Shown here: piece by piece, positions 51,101 to 63,100 of the stretch
Numbering within the stretch: position 1 is the stretch's first letter
Layout: the number at the start of each line of letters is the position of its first letter
NCBI GenBank assembly: GCA_016165875.1
Contig: JABBOT010000012.1
Location: 9,820,136-9,884,135, forward strand
Origin: Acanthopleura granulata
Lineage: Eukaryota; Mollusca; Polyplacophora; Chitonida; Chitonidae
Direction of reading: 5' to 3'
DNA: 64,000 nt
The notes under the pieces: model-generated
The model's database searches: none
What the model was told of the DNA's origin: nothing
What the model saw: the letters and a program-made list of their open reading frames with translations, nothing else
Made by a program: the position numbers and the translations under genes

Positions 51101-54100
51101 TCTCTGTTGACGATTGCTGTATGGTTGTTATGTTCATGGCTTCATTTGTTTTAAGTGCAAGGAAAGAACATTGACCTAATTTGTTGCTTAGATTGTGCTA
51201 TCTCATTAATGCATGGTGTAAAGAAGTTATGTACGAAAGTAAATTCAGAATCTCACATCCACAGTCCTTACGTTGTATTAAGTTACATACACATGTATAT
51301 GTCATATTGCCAATTACAGATATGTATTAATTAGTGTTGAATTCCACAATTAAGAATGTTCACAGTGGAAAGCACCAAATGCGTACAGATGCACTAAAGA
51401 CCATGTTTATAGATGTACCAAAGACCGAGTGTGTGTAGATATACCAAAGAACAGTGTATAGATGTACCAAAGATCATGTGTGTAGATGTACCAATGACCA
51501 TGTTTACAGATGTACCAAAGACCTTGTGTATAGATGTACAAAAGACTCTGTGTAATAAATGTAACAAAGACCATGTGTACAGGTGTACCGAAGATGTGTA
51601 TAGATATACCAAAGTCTGTATAGATGTACCAAAGACTATGAATAGATGTACCAAAGACCTTGTGTATAGCTGTAATGAAGACCTTGTGTATAGATGTACC
51701 AAAGACCTTTTGTATAGATGTACCAAATACCTTTTGTATAGATGTACCAAAGACCTTTTGTATAGATGTGTATAGATATACCAAAGTCTGTATAGATGTA
51801 CCACAGACATTATGTATAGATGTACCAAAGACCTTGTGTATAGCTGTAAGGAAGACCTTGTGTATCGATGTACCAAAGACCTTTTGTATAGATGCACCAA
51901 AGACCTTGTGTATAGATGTACCAAAGACCATGTGCATAAATGTACCAAAGACCATGTGTATAGATGTACCAAAGACTGTGTGTACAGATGCACCAAAGTC
52001 CATTTGTACAGATGTACCAGAGACCATGTTTACAGATGTACCAAAGACCTTGTGTATAGATTTCTGAAGGCCTTGTCTACAGATGTACCAAATACCTTGT
52101 GCATAGATGTACCAAAGACTGTGTGTATAGATGTAGCAAAGACCATGTGTAGAGATGCACCAAAGACCTTGTGTATAGATGTAAGGAAGACGTTGTGTAT
52201 AGATGTACCAAAGATCTTTTGTATAGATGTACCAAAGACCTTGTGTGTAGATGTAACAAAGACTGTGTGTATAGATGTACCAAAGACCATGTGCATAAAT
52301 GTACCAAAGACCATGTGTATAGATGTACCACAGACTGTGTGTACAGATGCACCAAAGTCCATTTGTACAGATGTACCAGAGACCATGTGTATAGATGTAC
52401 CAAAGACCATGTGTACAGATGTACCAAAGACCTTGTGTATAGATTTCCGAAGACCTTGTGTACAGATGTATCAAATACCTTGTGCATAGATGTACCAAAG
52501 ACTGTGTGTATAGATGTAGCAAAGACCATGTGTAGAGATGCACCAAAGACCTTGTGTATAGATGTACCAAAGACCTTGTGTATAGATGTACCAAAGACCT
52601 TGTGTATAGATTTCCGAAGACCTTGTGTACAGATGTACCAAATACCTTGTGCATAGATGTACCAAAGACTGTGTGTATAGATGTAGCAAAGACCTTGTGT
52701 ATAGATGTAGCAAAGACCTTGTGTATAGATGTACCAAAGACCTTGTGTATAGGTGTATCAAAGACTGTCTGTAATATATGTGCCAAAGACCTTGTGTACG
52801 TGTGTACCAAAGACCCTGTGTATAGATGTACCAAAGACCATATGTACAGATGTACTGAAGACCAAGAATATAGATGTACCAAAGACGGTGTGTATAAGTG
52901 TACCAAAGACCATGTTAAAGCATATTGTAATGGCAGTTAAATCCCTAACTTTACGCTGGTATGTCAGTAAAGAAGTGATAGTACAGGTACGTCGGAGTGA
53001 ATCCGCGATCTCCCTCATGCCTCAGTGTGTTAGGTGATCTGAGGCAGTGGACATACAAAAGACTATCACAGAATCCATTTAGCATATTGGATTGATCTCT
53101 TCACACTGTCTCCCCAGAGAAAACCATCTGATTTGCTCTCGGTCCATTTCTCCCCGCACCAAACACTGTTGATTGCCAAGGATGATTAAACCTTTTTTTT
53201 TCTTCCCCTCTCTGAAGGTAATATGTGATTATAGAGAAGCTATTTATCATTCATTAGGCCTAATTTATCATTGGCTGATCTATTGTCTCCACCTAGAGTC
53301 AGCTGATCTCATCGTGAAATAGCCTGCCAAGCACCACTCTGGGTGGTCTCTGACATTTCCAGGCTTGTGTAGACACTCTCTGGGGATTCCTCTCTTATTG
53401 CACATATAGAAACACTGTAAGATTTACCTAGATGATGTTCATGGATGCATCTTTATTATAAACCTTATATCTAATACTGTTTACCTCAAGGCTACAAATG
53501 GTAAGAGTTGGGAACTGCGGAAGTGTATTAACTATAAAGACCAGTCATGTCTTTAAGTTGAGGCAAAAGCTCTGCATTTAACTCAGCTACATTATTTATT
53601 AATGATCAGTGCTTAGTATGGCCTTGATGATAATGATCACTGCTATGTATGGTCTTGATGATAATGATCACTGTTGTGTATGGCATGGAACATAATGATC
53701 ACTGCTGTGTATGGTTTTGGTGATAATGATCTCTGCTGTGTATGACCTTGGTGATAATGATCAGTGCTGTGTATGACCTTGATGATAATGATCACTGCTG
53801 TTTATGGCCTTGATGATAATGATCTGGGCTGTGTATGGCCTTGATGATAATGATCACTGCTGTTTATGGCTTGATGATAATGATCACTGCTGTTTATGGC
53901 TTGATGATAATGATCACTGCTGTTTATGGCTTGATGATAATGATCACTGCTGTGTATGGTTTTGGTGACAATGATCTCTGCTGTGTATGACCTTGGTGAT
54001 AATGATCACTGCTGTGTATGGCCTTGATGATAATGATCACTGCTGTTTATGGCCTTGATGATAATGATCACTGCTGTGTATGGCCTTGATGATAATGATC

Positions 54101-57100
54101 ACTGCTGTTTATGGCTTGATGATAATGATCACTGCTGTTTATGGCTTGATGATAATGATCACTGCTGTGTATGGCCTTGGTGATAATGATCACTACTGTT
54201 TATGGCTTGATGATAATGATCACTGCTGTGTATGGCCTTGATGATAATGATCACTGCCGTGTATGGTCTTCTGATAATGATCTCTACTGTGTATGGCCTT
54301 GGTGATATTGATCATAGCTGAGTAAAGCTTTGATGATAATGGTGACTGCTATATATCGCCTGATAGGAATGATCACTGCTGTGTATGGCCTTGATGATGA
54401 TCACTGCTGTTTATGGCTTGATGATAATGATCACTGCTGTGTATGGCCTTGATGATAATGATCACTGCCATGTATGGTCTTCTGATAATGATCTGGGCTG
54501 TGTATGGCCTTGGTGATATTGATCACAGCTGAGTATTACCTGTAGAGAATGGTGTATCCTGAATGTGGCCTTTGTGATAATGATCATTACTGAGTATGGC
54601 CTTGATGCTGATGATCACAGCTGAGTATGGCAGTGATGATTGGAGCCTACTGCTGAATATGAAATTCTACTGAATCATATATTACCTTTTTAATTGTAAT
54701 GGTGACTAATTATATCCTTTAGCCTTTTGGCCAGCCATCCTAAAGTCAGTGAGTAAGGTGTGTTTGTTTTGTGTTGTTTACAGAAAAGGTTTGGGAGGTA
54801 TGTTCGTTTAGTGAATCCCAAGCTCTGAAGCAAGCCATTGCGTGTCCCGAGGAATTTGTCAACCACAATAAGTACTTTATGTCACGTGTTTATCCTAATG
54901 GGATGAGGGTGGACTCCAGTAACTACAACCCCCAGGATCTGTGGAACTGTGGCTGTCAGATGGGTGAGTACACGTACCTACAGCCAAGGCGTTACTCCCC
55001 ACACTTCGTAGTCAGATCTAAAGATTTACTCCTCTCCCCTTATAGTCAGATCTCAGGCTTCACTCCCAGCCTCTCATTGTCACATCTAAGACTTCACTCC
55101 CAGCCCGGCATAGCCTGATGTAAGGATTTTCTCCGAGTGACTCGTAGTCAGATGTAAAGATTTACTCTTAGCCCCTTATAGTAAGATGTCAGGCTTTACT
55201 CCCATCCCCTCATAGTCAGACTATAAATTAAGTTGTTCTGTGTATAAAGACAACATTGAAATAAAAAATTCATTCAGGACATGATTTAAATTCACCATCG
55301 CTGTGCTATTCCATGTACTGATATGGTATAGTACTGATTTTGTGATCAGTATTTTGTTTCTAATACTGCCGTTAATCATTAACACTGCTGACGTTTAAGA
55401 CGCACATTTGAGTCATTAAGAAAGTTGTGTGTATATATACTGTTCAAAAACACTAGGCAGTCTACCCCAGTTAAACATTGTCTGTGGCTTCCTGGACTAG
55501 CTTTCTCTGAATTCTGGAATCTAGTGTATTTACAAGCGACAATTAGTAATAGTCATTATTGTCAATCAGATATAATGGAATGCATGCATGCCCTAATTTT
55601 TTTCAACAATATGGTTGTGTTTTTTGACTATGACAAATGGTTTTGACAACAGCTTCATGCTCAGCGTTAGAATTACCATTAGAGACGGATGTGGATTGAA
55701 AGCCCCTGCCCTGCTCTGTTACAGTGTCCCTGAACTTCCAGACCCCAGGGCTTATGATGGACCTTTACGATGGCTTGTTCCAGAAGAATGGTGGTTGTGG
55801 TTACGTCCTTAAACCAGCCATCATGCGAGAAGAGATCGCTTACTTCAGCGCCAGCACACGAGATGTCATTCCTGGCGTGTCGCCACAGATTCTCCATGTC
55901 AAGGTGATTATAAAAAAAACTGCACGTCTTGTGCTGGCAGCGGATGTAAATGGCAACCTGTAGAGGTATATGACATGACAAATGGGAGTCTGTCTCTATT
56001 TTACCGCTTGCTGTCTTATTTTTGTGTGAGTGGTTTCTTCCCTGTAGCTCTAAAAGTAAGAAAATGTCTGTTATTGGCCATTTTGTGTATAAATCCCTCT
56101 TGGGTGACATTGATGTCGTACATATTTCATAAATTTGCAATGAGTATAAATGTGTAGAAAATAAAAGATAGATAAAAAATAGATCAAAATATTCCTTTCA
56201 GTTCCACAAAGCCATTTCTGAAAATAAGACAAAATTTAAGAAACCAATTTAGAGCTTACTTTTGGGTCCCAGAAATTAAAATTTGATCTAGTCATGGATG
56301 TTATCTGGAGGCAGATGTGTCAATATTTACACTTCCAACACCAAAACGTGAACGCTATGATGGTATTTCAAGGTTAGGCTTCATTCAAAAATGGCTTTGT
56401 CAAATCATCCACTACTATATGCTACTGTATTATTTCCACATGTAAGTGAAGAATTTAAACACAGAATTCTTTCCAGAATAGTGAAAAAAAAAAAAAATTA
56501 TTGAAGTTTGATATTTTTGCATTTGCTTTTTCGGAATTGTTACATTTATAAACTTTATCATTTTTGCTATCCTCAGCATGTATACCTCAAAGCACTAGGT
56601 AAATGCAAAATTTAAGTGCATTGAAAATGTAAATTTAAAATAGTTCTATCGGCATTTGTGCCTGAGCTGTTCACCTGCACAACATGAGCACCACATCAGT
56701 ATTTGTGGTGTTTATATTGACGTTTCTGCATATGATGTCTTCCAGGTGATCAGTGGTCAGCATTTCCCCAAACCTCGAGGCAGTGGTTCTAAGGGAGATG
56801 TCACGGATCCATACATTACCATTGAGATATTTGGCATTCCAGCAGATTGTGCCGTGGAAAAAACTAAAACTGTCCCCCATAATGGTAAAAACTGTGAAGA
56901 CATCATTTAAAAGTGACTCTTAGAAATTTGATTGTCCTCGGGCAAGACAAACTTTTGTGTACTGATTAATGATGTCTGTATCACTGGTGGCATCTTGACT
57001 GCGAACAACTTTGAGTCTAAATACTACTTGTACATCATAGTGATAAATACTGTCAGATTACTGTAATATTAGAAACTGCTGTTAAAAATCTGATTGTCCT

Positions 57101-60100
57101 GAGGCAGGGTATCTTTTCTGTATTGGTTATTAAAGTGATAGCTGTATCATTTGTTGATGGCTTAGCATACCATGAGTCTAAATACTACTTGTCTCCTGTC
57201 GTAATAAAACAGTGGAAACTTTATTTGGAATGGATTGTAGAAATTTTATTGTCCTGAGCCACTTGTCTTTTGTGTATTGATTATTAAGGCGATAGCTGTA
57301 CCAATGGCAGTGTCTTGAATTTTTGAGCAACAAAGAGCCTTACACAACTTGAGGTTTTTTATTCTAACTGGCAGCATCTGAGTGGCCAGATGTGAAATTT
57401 GCAAAGGTGTCTTTTTACAATTTGTTGATGGTTATTTTTTGACCTCTTTTCCAGGCTACAATCCAATCTTTGACGAGAGTTTTGAGTTCCAAATTAACCT
57501 GCCTGAGCTGGCCCTGGTCAGGTTCTCAGTGCTGGATGATGACTTTATAGGGGATGAGTTCATCGGCCAGTACACCGTGCCCTTTGAGTGTATGCAAACC
57601 GGTGAGTCTTGTAGCGAAGTTAGCACAAAGGGTTTCCCACCCACTTCATAGGGGATGAGTTCATCATCCAGTACTCCGGTCCCTTTGAGTGTATGCAAAC
57701 TAGTGAGTCAAGCAGCCAAGTAGACACAGAGAACTACCCATCCACTTTATGGGGGATGAGTTCATCATCCAGTACTCCGGACCCTTTGAGTATATGCAAA
57801 CTGGTGAGTCAAGCAGCCAAGTAGGCACAAAGGACTACCCACCCACTTTATAGGGTATGAGTTCATCATCCAGTACACTGTGCCCTTTTGAGTGTAGACA
57901 CAGAGAACTGCCCACCCATCATATTGTGAACCAGCATGTTCTGAGTACCAGTGGGATATTCACACACCCAAAGCACACCCAGCTTCAGTGGGTCCTAAGA
58001 TATCCTAAGTAACAGTGGATACATTATGCCAAAATTGTAGACAATGGAATGTTCAGCTGCAGTGGGTCCTAAGATATCCTGAGTAACAGTGGATATATTA
58101 TGCGAAGGATATAGGAAACAATGAACTATCTGGCTGCAGTGGGTACTAAGATTTCCTAAGTAACAGTGGACATATTGTGCCAAAGATGTGGGCACAATGA
58201 ACTATTCAGCTGCAGTGTGTTCTAAGATATCCTAAGTAACAGTGGATACATTATGCCAGAAATATAGGAAACAGTGAACTATACAGCTGCAGTGGGTCAT
58301 AAGATGTCCTAAGTAACAGTGGATACATTATGCCAAAAATATAGGAAACAGTGAACTATCCAGCTGCAGTGGGTCCTAAGATGTCCTAAGTAACAGTGGA
58401 TGTATTATGCCAAAAATACAGGCAACAACAAAGTACCCAGCTGCAGTGGGTTCTAAGATGTCCTAAGTAACAGTGGCTATGTTGTGCTAAAAATGTAGGA
58501 AACAATGAACTACCCAGCTGCAGTGTGTCCCAAGATATCCTGAGTAAGAGTGGATATATTGTGCGAGAAAAAAAGGGGGACAATGAACGATCCACCTGCA
58601 GAGATGTTAATGAAATGTCCTAAACACCATAAGATATATTATGCCAAAAATACAGGCAGCTAAAAATGTACCCAGCTGCAGAGGGTCATAAGATATGCTA
58701 AGTAACAGTGGTTATATTATGCTAAAGATATAGGCACAATGAAGTACCACTTTCGGCCATGTTAACAAAATTGACGTAGCAGAAAAGCATATATCATTCA
58801 TTATGTTAAAATACATGCCAATACTTTACATTATAAAATACATGTTCCCTGATCCATCTGGTAACATTCTGATCACCCTTCTTTTCCATGTGCCCATTTC
58901 TGTGGAGGTGATTTGTGATGTGGAATAACTAGGTTATATGTTATAATTTCTGGTAACGTTATAACTGTTCTTATTTTTCTCATGTCTCTGATTCAGGATA
59001 CAGACATTTACGGCTGCTGTCCAACACTGGAGATGCCATTGAGAAGTGCACCCTGTTTGTTCACATAGCCATAACAAACAAACGAGGCGGTGGGGTAAGT
59101 TATCCAAAACACCCAACTTCATGCCGAAGTAGCTGCAGTATTACTAAAAGCTTTAAACCTTTAGGGGCAGATGAGTCATTTTAATGGTTTTTTTTGTTCT
59201 TAATTTCGGATCCCAGTTCAAATGATGACTGAGGGATGGTCAGACTTCATTTGACGGATGTATTAATACCTTTCAAATGTTGTCCAGGTTTGGGGATCTT
59301 GCTGGCCTATGATCTTCATACTCTGGCATGAAAGTCTGGTGGGAAGGTGATGTGACCAGTTGTCAGATACTTTATTGCAGTTCGTTTCCCAGCCAACAGA
59401 ATGTGTTCATCATCATTTCATGTAGAAATGAAAAATGCATGTGTGTGGTATTTTCTACTTTCAGAAAGGAAATCGGCGCGGTATTGTACACAAGAGAGCC
59501 AAGAAGTATCGAGACTATGCTAGTATGAAGTCCATTGGAGTCCGGTGCATTGACGAAACATTCAAGGTGAGGAATTGTCGGAAGAAAAACCAGCTTATCT
59601 GTGATAATGTTATTGTTGTGGTTAAACTTGAATTATTACATAATTGCATGATTTAAAGTAAATATCCTGCCAAGTATAAAAGAGAATACCAGAACCTCAT
59701 TGTGGATTGATTTTACCAAAAAAAAAAAAAAACAACAGAAATAAACTGCTTAAGGCTTGAAACTGCCAGTTGGTAAATGAGGACCTGTCTCATTACAAGT
59801 GCTGATCTTGTAAATAGATCCCTCATGTCTCTCATACAGTTAAACAGTTTAAATATAATTTTTCCAGTAGACAGTTGTTAGCTACGGACAGTGGGTTTGA
59901 GTCACTGATCTATGATTGAGGCATAATCAATTTTTGGGTGGAATAAACCCAAATGCCACATGCAATCTATCAAGGCAGTTCTGTGTTGAGATTGTAGCGT
60001 CTACTTGTATATGAAGACTTCATGGTAATTTTTGCTGATGAGACAAATGATAAATGATAATAATGATTACGTAGATAATCCAGAGAGTAATATTTATGTA

Positions 60101-63100
60101 TTTTTTTGTTTTACGCAATCAAACAGTAATTATCATGAACAAGGATGATCTACATATATGTATATGTGTATTTAATTTCATTACCTCAGAATTTGACATT
60201 AATTCATGCCAATCAGCCATACATATCCATATATATTGGCAAATTTATTGCATAACAATTTAATGGTAATGCATGTTAGTGATGGATATAGTTGAAAAAA
60301 AAAAAACGTTGTTTAATGACACCCATTAGGAATCTAGCACATTGTTTTTTTATATAATTGTTATAAGCGTACCAATTACACCAACACTTGGGCTATGTGA
60401 TTTATTTTATGCAGTGCAAAATTTCCTTGCTATGGTTCTTAGGTTGCTTTTTATCACATAAAATTATGGGACTGAAAGATCATTGTATATTGCATCCCAT
60501 AAAAAATATGTATATTGTTTCAGAACTTCATAAAGTGATTGTTATTCCAGTTGTTTGCATAAATGGATACATTCTTTGTGTAGTTTTGGTGAAGCTTATT
60601 TTCCATCAAGGAGAGAATAACTGAAGTACTCTCTAAAGCGCTCTCTAGTGTGTTAAAGCACTCGTCTGTTTGAAAAAAATCTACTGGAAAAGCAAGGTGT
60701 TTCTGGACACAGTTCATAGTATTGTTTCGGTTTTAGTGCGTTCTCTCATACTGCTGAAATAGTGGTAGACATGGTAAAATAGTGGTAGTCATGGTAAAAT
60801 TCTTGCTTAAATTTCTTTACCTTTATTAGTCTCTTATTGGTACTAAAATGAGGAGAGGTTAGGACCAGTTTTGGGGGCATTCATCCATTTTTTGAAAAAT
60901 TATGAATTAAGCCTTGACGTAGTCGCATGGGTTTTTCTGACAATTTTAACATGTACTTGAAGACAGTGGCTTAATTCTTCTAATTATTGGGACATCTGGT
61001 CTGTTCTGTTTAGCCAATAATATATAACTAACAGGTATACATAGTCAGTCTTTTCTCGCACGGTTAGTCCATGTGTTTTTACTCTTCTGAAAAACTGGGA
61101 GAGGGAATTGTATTCCTTTGTTTTCGGCACTACTAATATCTATTCAAAAAATTAGAAGAATTAGAGAGCCATGAGAATTCTTGTTTGGTAAATACCAGAT
61201 CTTTCAAATTATCACAGAAATAGGCACTGGTAATATCTGAACAGAATGATCATAACCACCAGCACAGCTATACATAGAATCTCCTGAACCAGGATGTGAG
61301 TGATTGGCTAGTTTTTCTATCGAGGTGAAAGATAATCCACGTGAAAGACAATCCAGGTGTAAGATGATACATCCACCTGTGGTGATAATCGCACTGATAA
61401 AGAATCCGTAGCAGGTACCTGTGTTTTTCATCGTCATGTATATACAATTTTGCTGTTGTCTTGGTGACAATACAGGCAGCCAGCCAGCCCCTGAGAGACA
61501 GCACAGACCTGAGGGATAATGTCTATGTAGCCCTGGCTAACTTCAAGGAAACCTGCGGTCTGGCACCCATTGCTAATGTGAAACAGTGTATCCGTCTCCT
61601 GGCAACCAGAATAGCTAATCTTGTGGAGCCCACGTCTCTGGTGATGACCATGAAAGGGGAGGTAAGTCTGAATTAGAAATGTCAACTCCAGCAACTGGAG
61701 CTAATTCCACAAAGCCTTGTCTGAGATTAGTCATTGTTTCAAATAAGATTTTAAAAGCTATTTTGGGGCTCAAGAAAGTAAAAGCTCTGATACGTCATAA
61801 CTCAATAACTGTGAAATGTATTATTAAGACAAACATGTCAAAATTTCATCTCCCAATCCCCAGAAAATAAACAATATGACAAGGTTTGAAATTTAGTGGA
61901 ATCTGACGGAGTTGTCAACAGCCTTACAGCATTGTTACAACTATTTACAGTCATTGAAGGTTAAGTAATGTTGACAGTGTAGCTCTTGCGTCTTTAGAAT
62001 TAGTGTTGGGTGCATCTTACCAACTTGTGAGCACATTAGCCACTAGAATAACTGTCAACTGAGGTAAAATCGTCAAGGTTGGATATGTTATGAATCTGGG
62101 GAACTAGGTAAAGCTCATCGAAGTGTGACTTTAACCAATAATGTTATTAACATTAAGCCCATACCTCAATCATACCTCAGTCATACCTCAATCATACCTC
62201 AATCATACCTCAGTGTAACTTTGAAACAGATTCATGAAGGATGCATATGAAGAAATGTAGTAGGTTTTTCGAAATGCAACATTTTCAAACTCTGTTCCTT
62301 TCCTTTTCAGCTACTTTTCTATTATATGTTACATACCTAAACGAACTCACACTTCAATTGTATTCCAATGTCGTAATTGCATTAAGTGATATTGTGAAAA
62401 CCTAAACCTGTACTAACAAAACATAACATTTTCACATTCTCATTGATGTTTTGACCTAAATTTTAATAAATTTGTGAAATGTTTGTGCTTTCAGATGGTG
62501 TTTTTTGGTTGACATTTGTGTATTGTACTTGTATATGTATATTTTTTTTATATAAAATCCAATCAAATTCTTTAATGCTACATTTCTTGATTTATGAAAG
62601 GAAGGCTCAAACCATACATAAAGGTTGTGAAAGATAATCCAATGTATACAGTGCGTGTAATGTTGTATTTGTGGTTTAATCTTTTCAGTTTCCATATTTA
62701 GAAGCCCAAGGCAACTTACCAGAGATCCTCAAGAAAGCATTGATGTCCCTGGAAGAGGTGTGTTAATAGGGAGAAAAATGTTTAGTTCACATGTTGTATT
62801 TGTCCATGGGTAGTCTGTCTTTCATCTGTCGGCACATGACCAGGGAGGGCCCAGGTTTGAGTACAGCATACAACAAGAATAGATCATATTTTCAGGAAGT
62901 ACACACCATCTGAAAGGCAATTTCGTGCTGATCGCACATATGGTTTTCATTATTTTTGGCATTTTTTCATAGTGAGGAAAAATGGAAATAAAGACTGAAC
63001 TTCTACAGTGGACTTTATCTACCATATTGAAGCACAGTGATGTCACAGATCCTTTTTAGCTGCAAAACACTGATTGCTATATGTCTACATTCCACGTATA

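Larger units (their letters stand above)
49749..54783 (+). other. Intron 13 (5.0 kb), dominated by two minisatellites
   Basis: Contains a short interspersed element (50048-50125), a 24-bp array (51381-52914), a repeat-free block (53040-53400) and a 31-bp array (53600-54643). Between 50130 and 51380 I see only AT-rich sequence. No exon is recognised. Confidence 0.9.

Noticed and set aside
51394..52940. Long open frames on both strands (up to about 500 residues)
   Set aside because: Also a 24-bp array. Several frames on both strands are open at once, and the peptides are low-complexity repeats without a family match.
55679..56140. 153-residue minus-strand frame over exon 15
   Set aside because: Antisense shadow of the catalytic Y/C2 exon plus intron.
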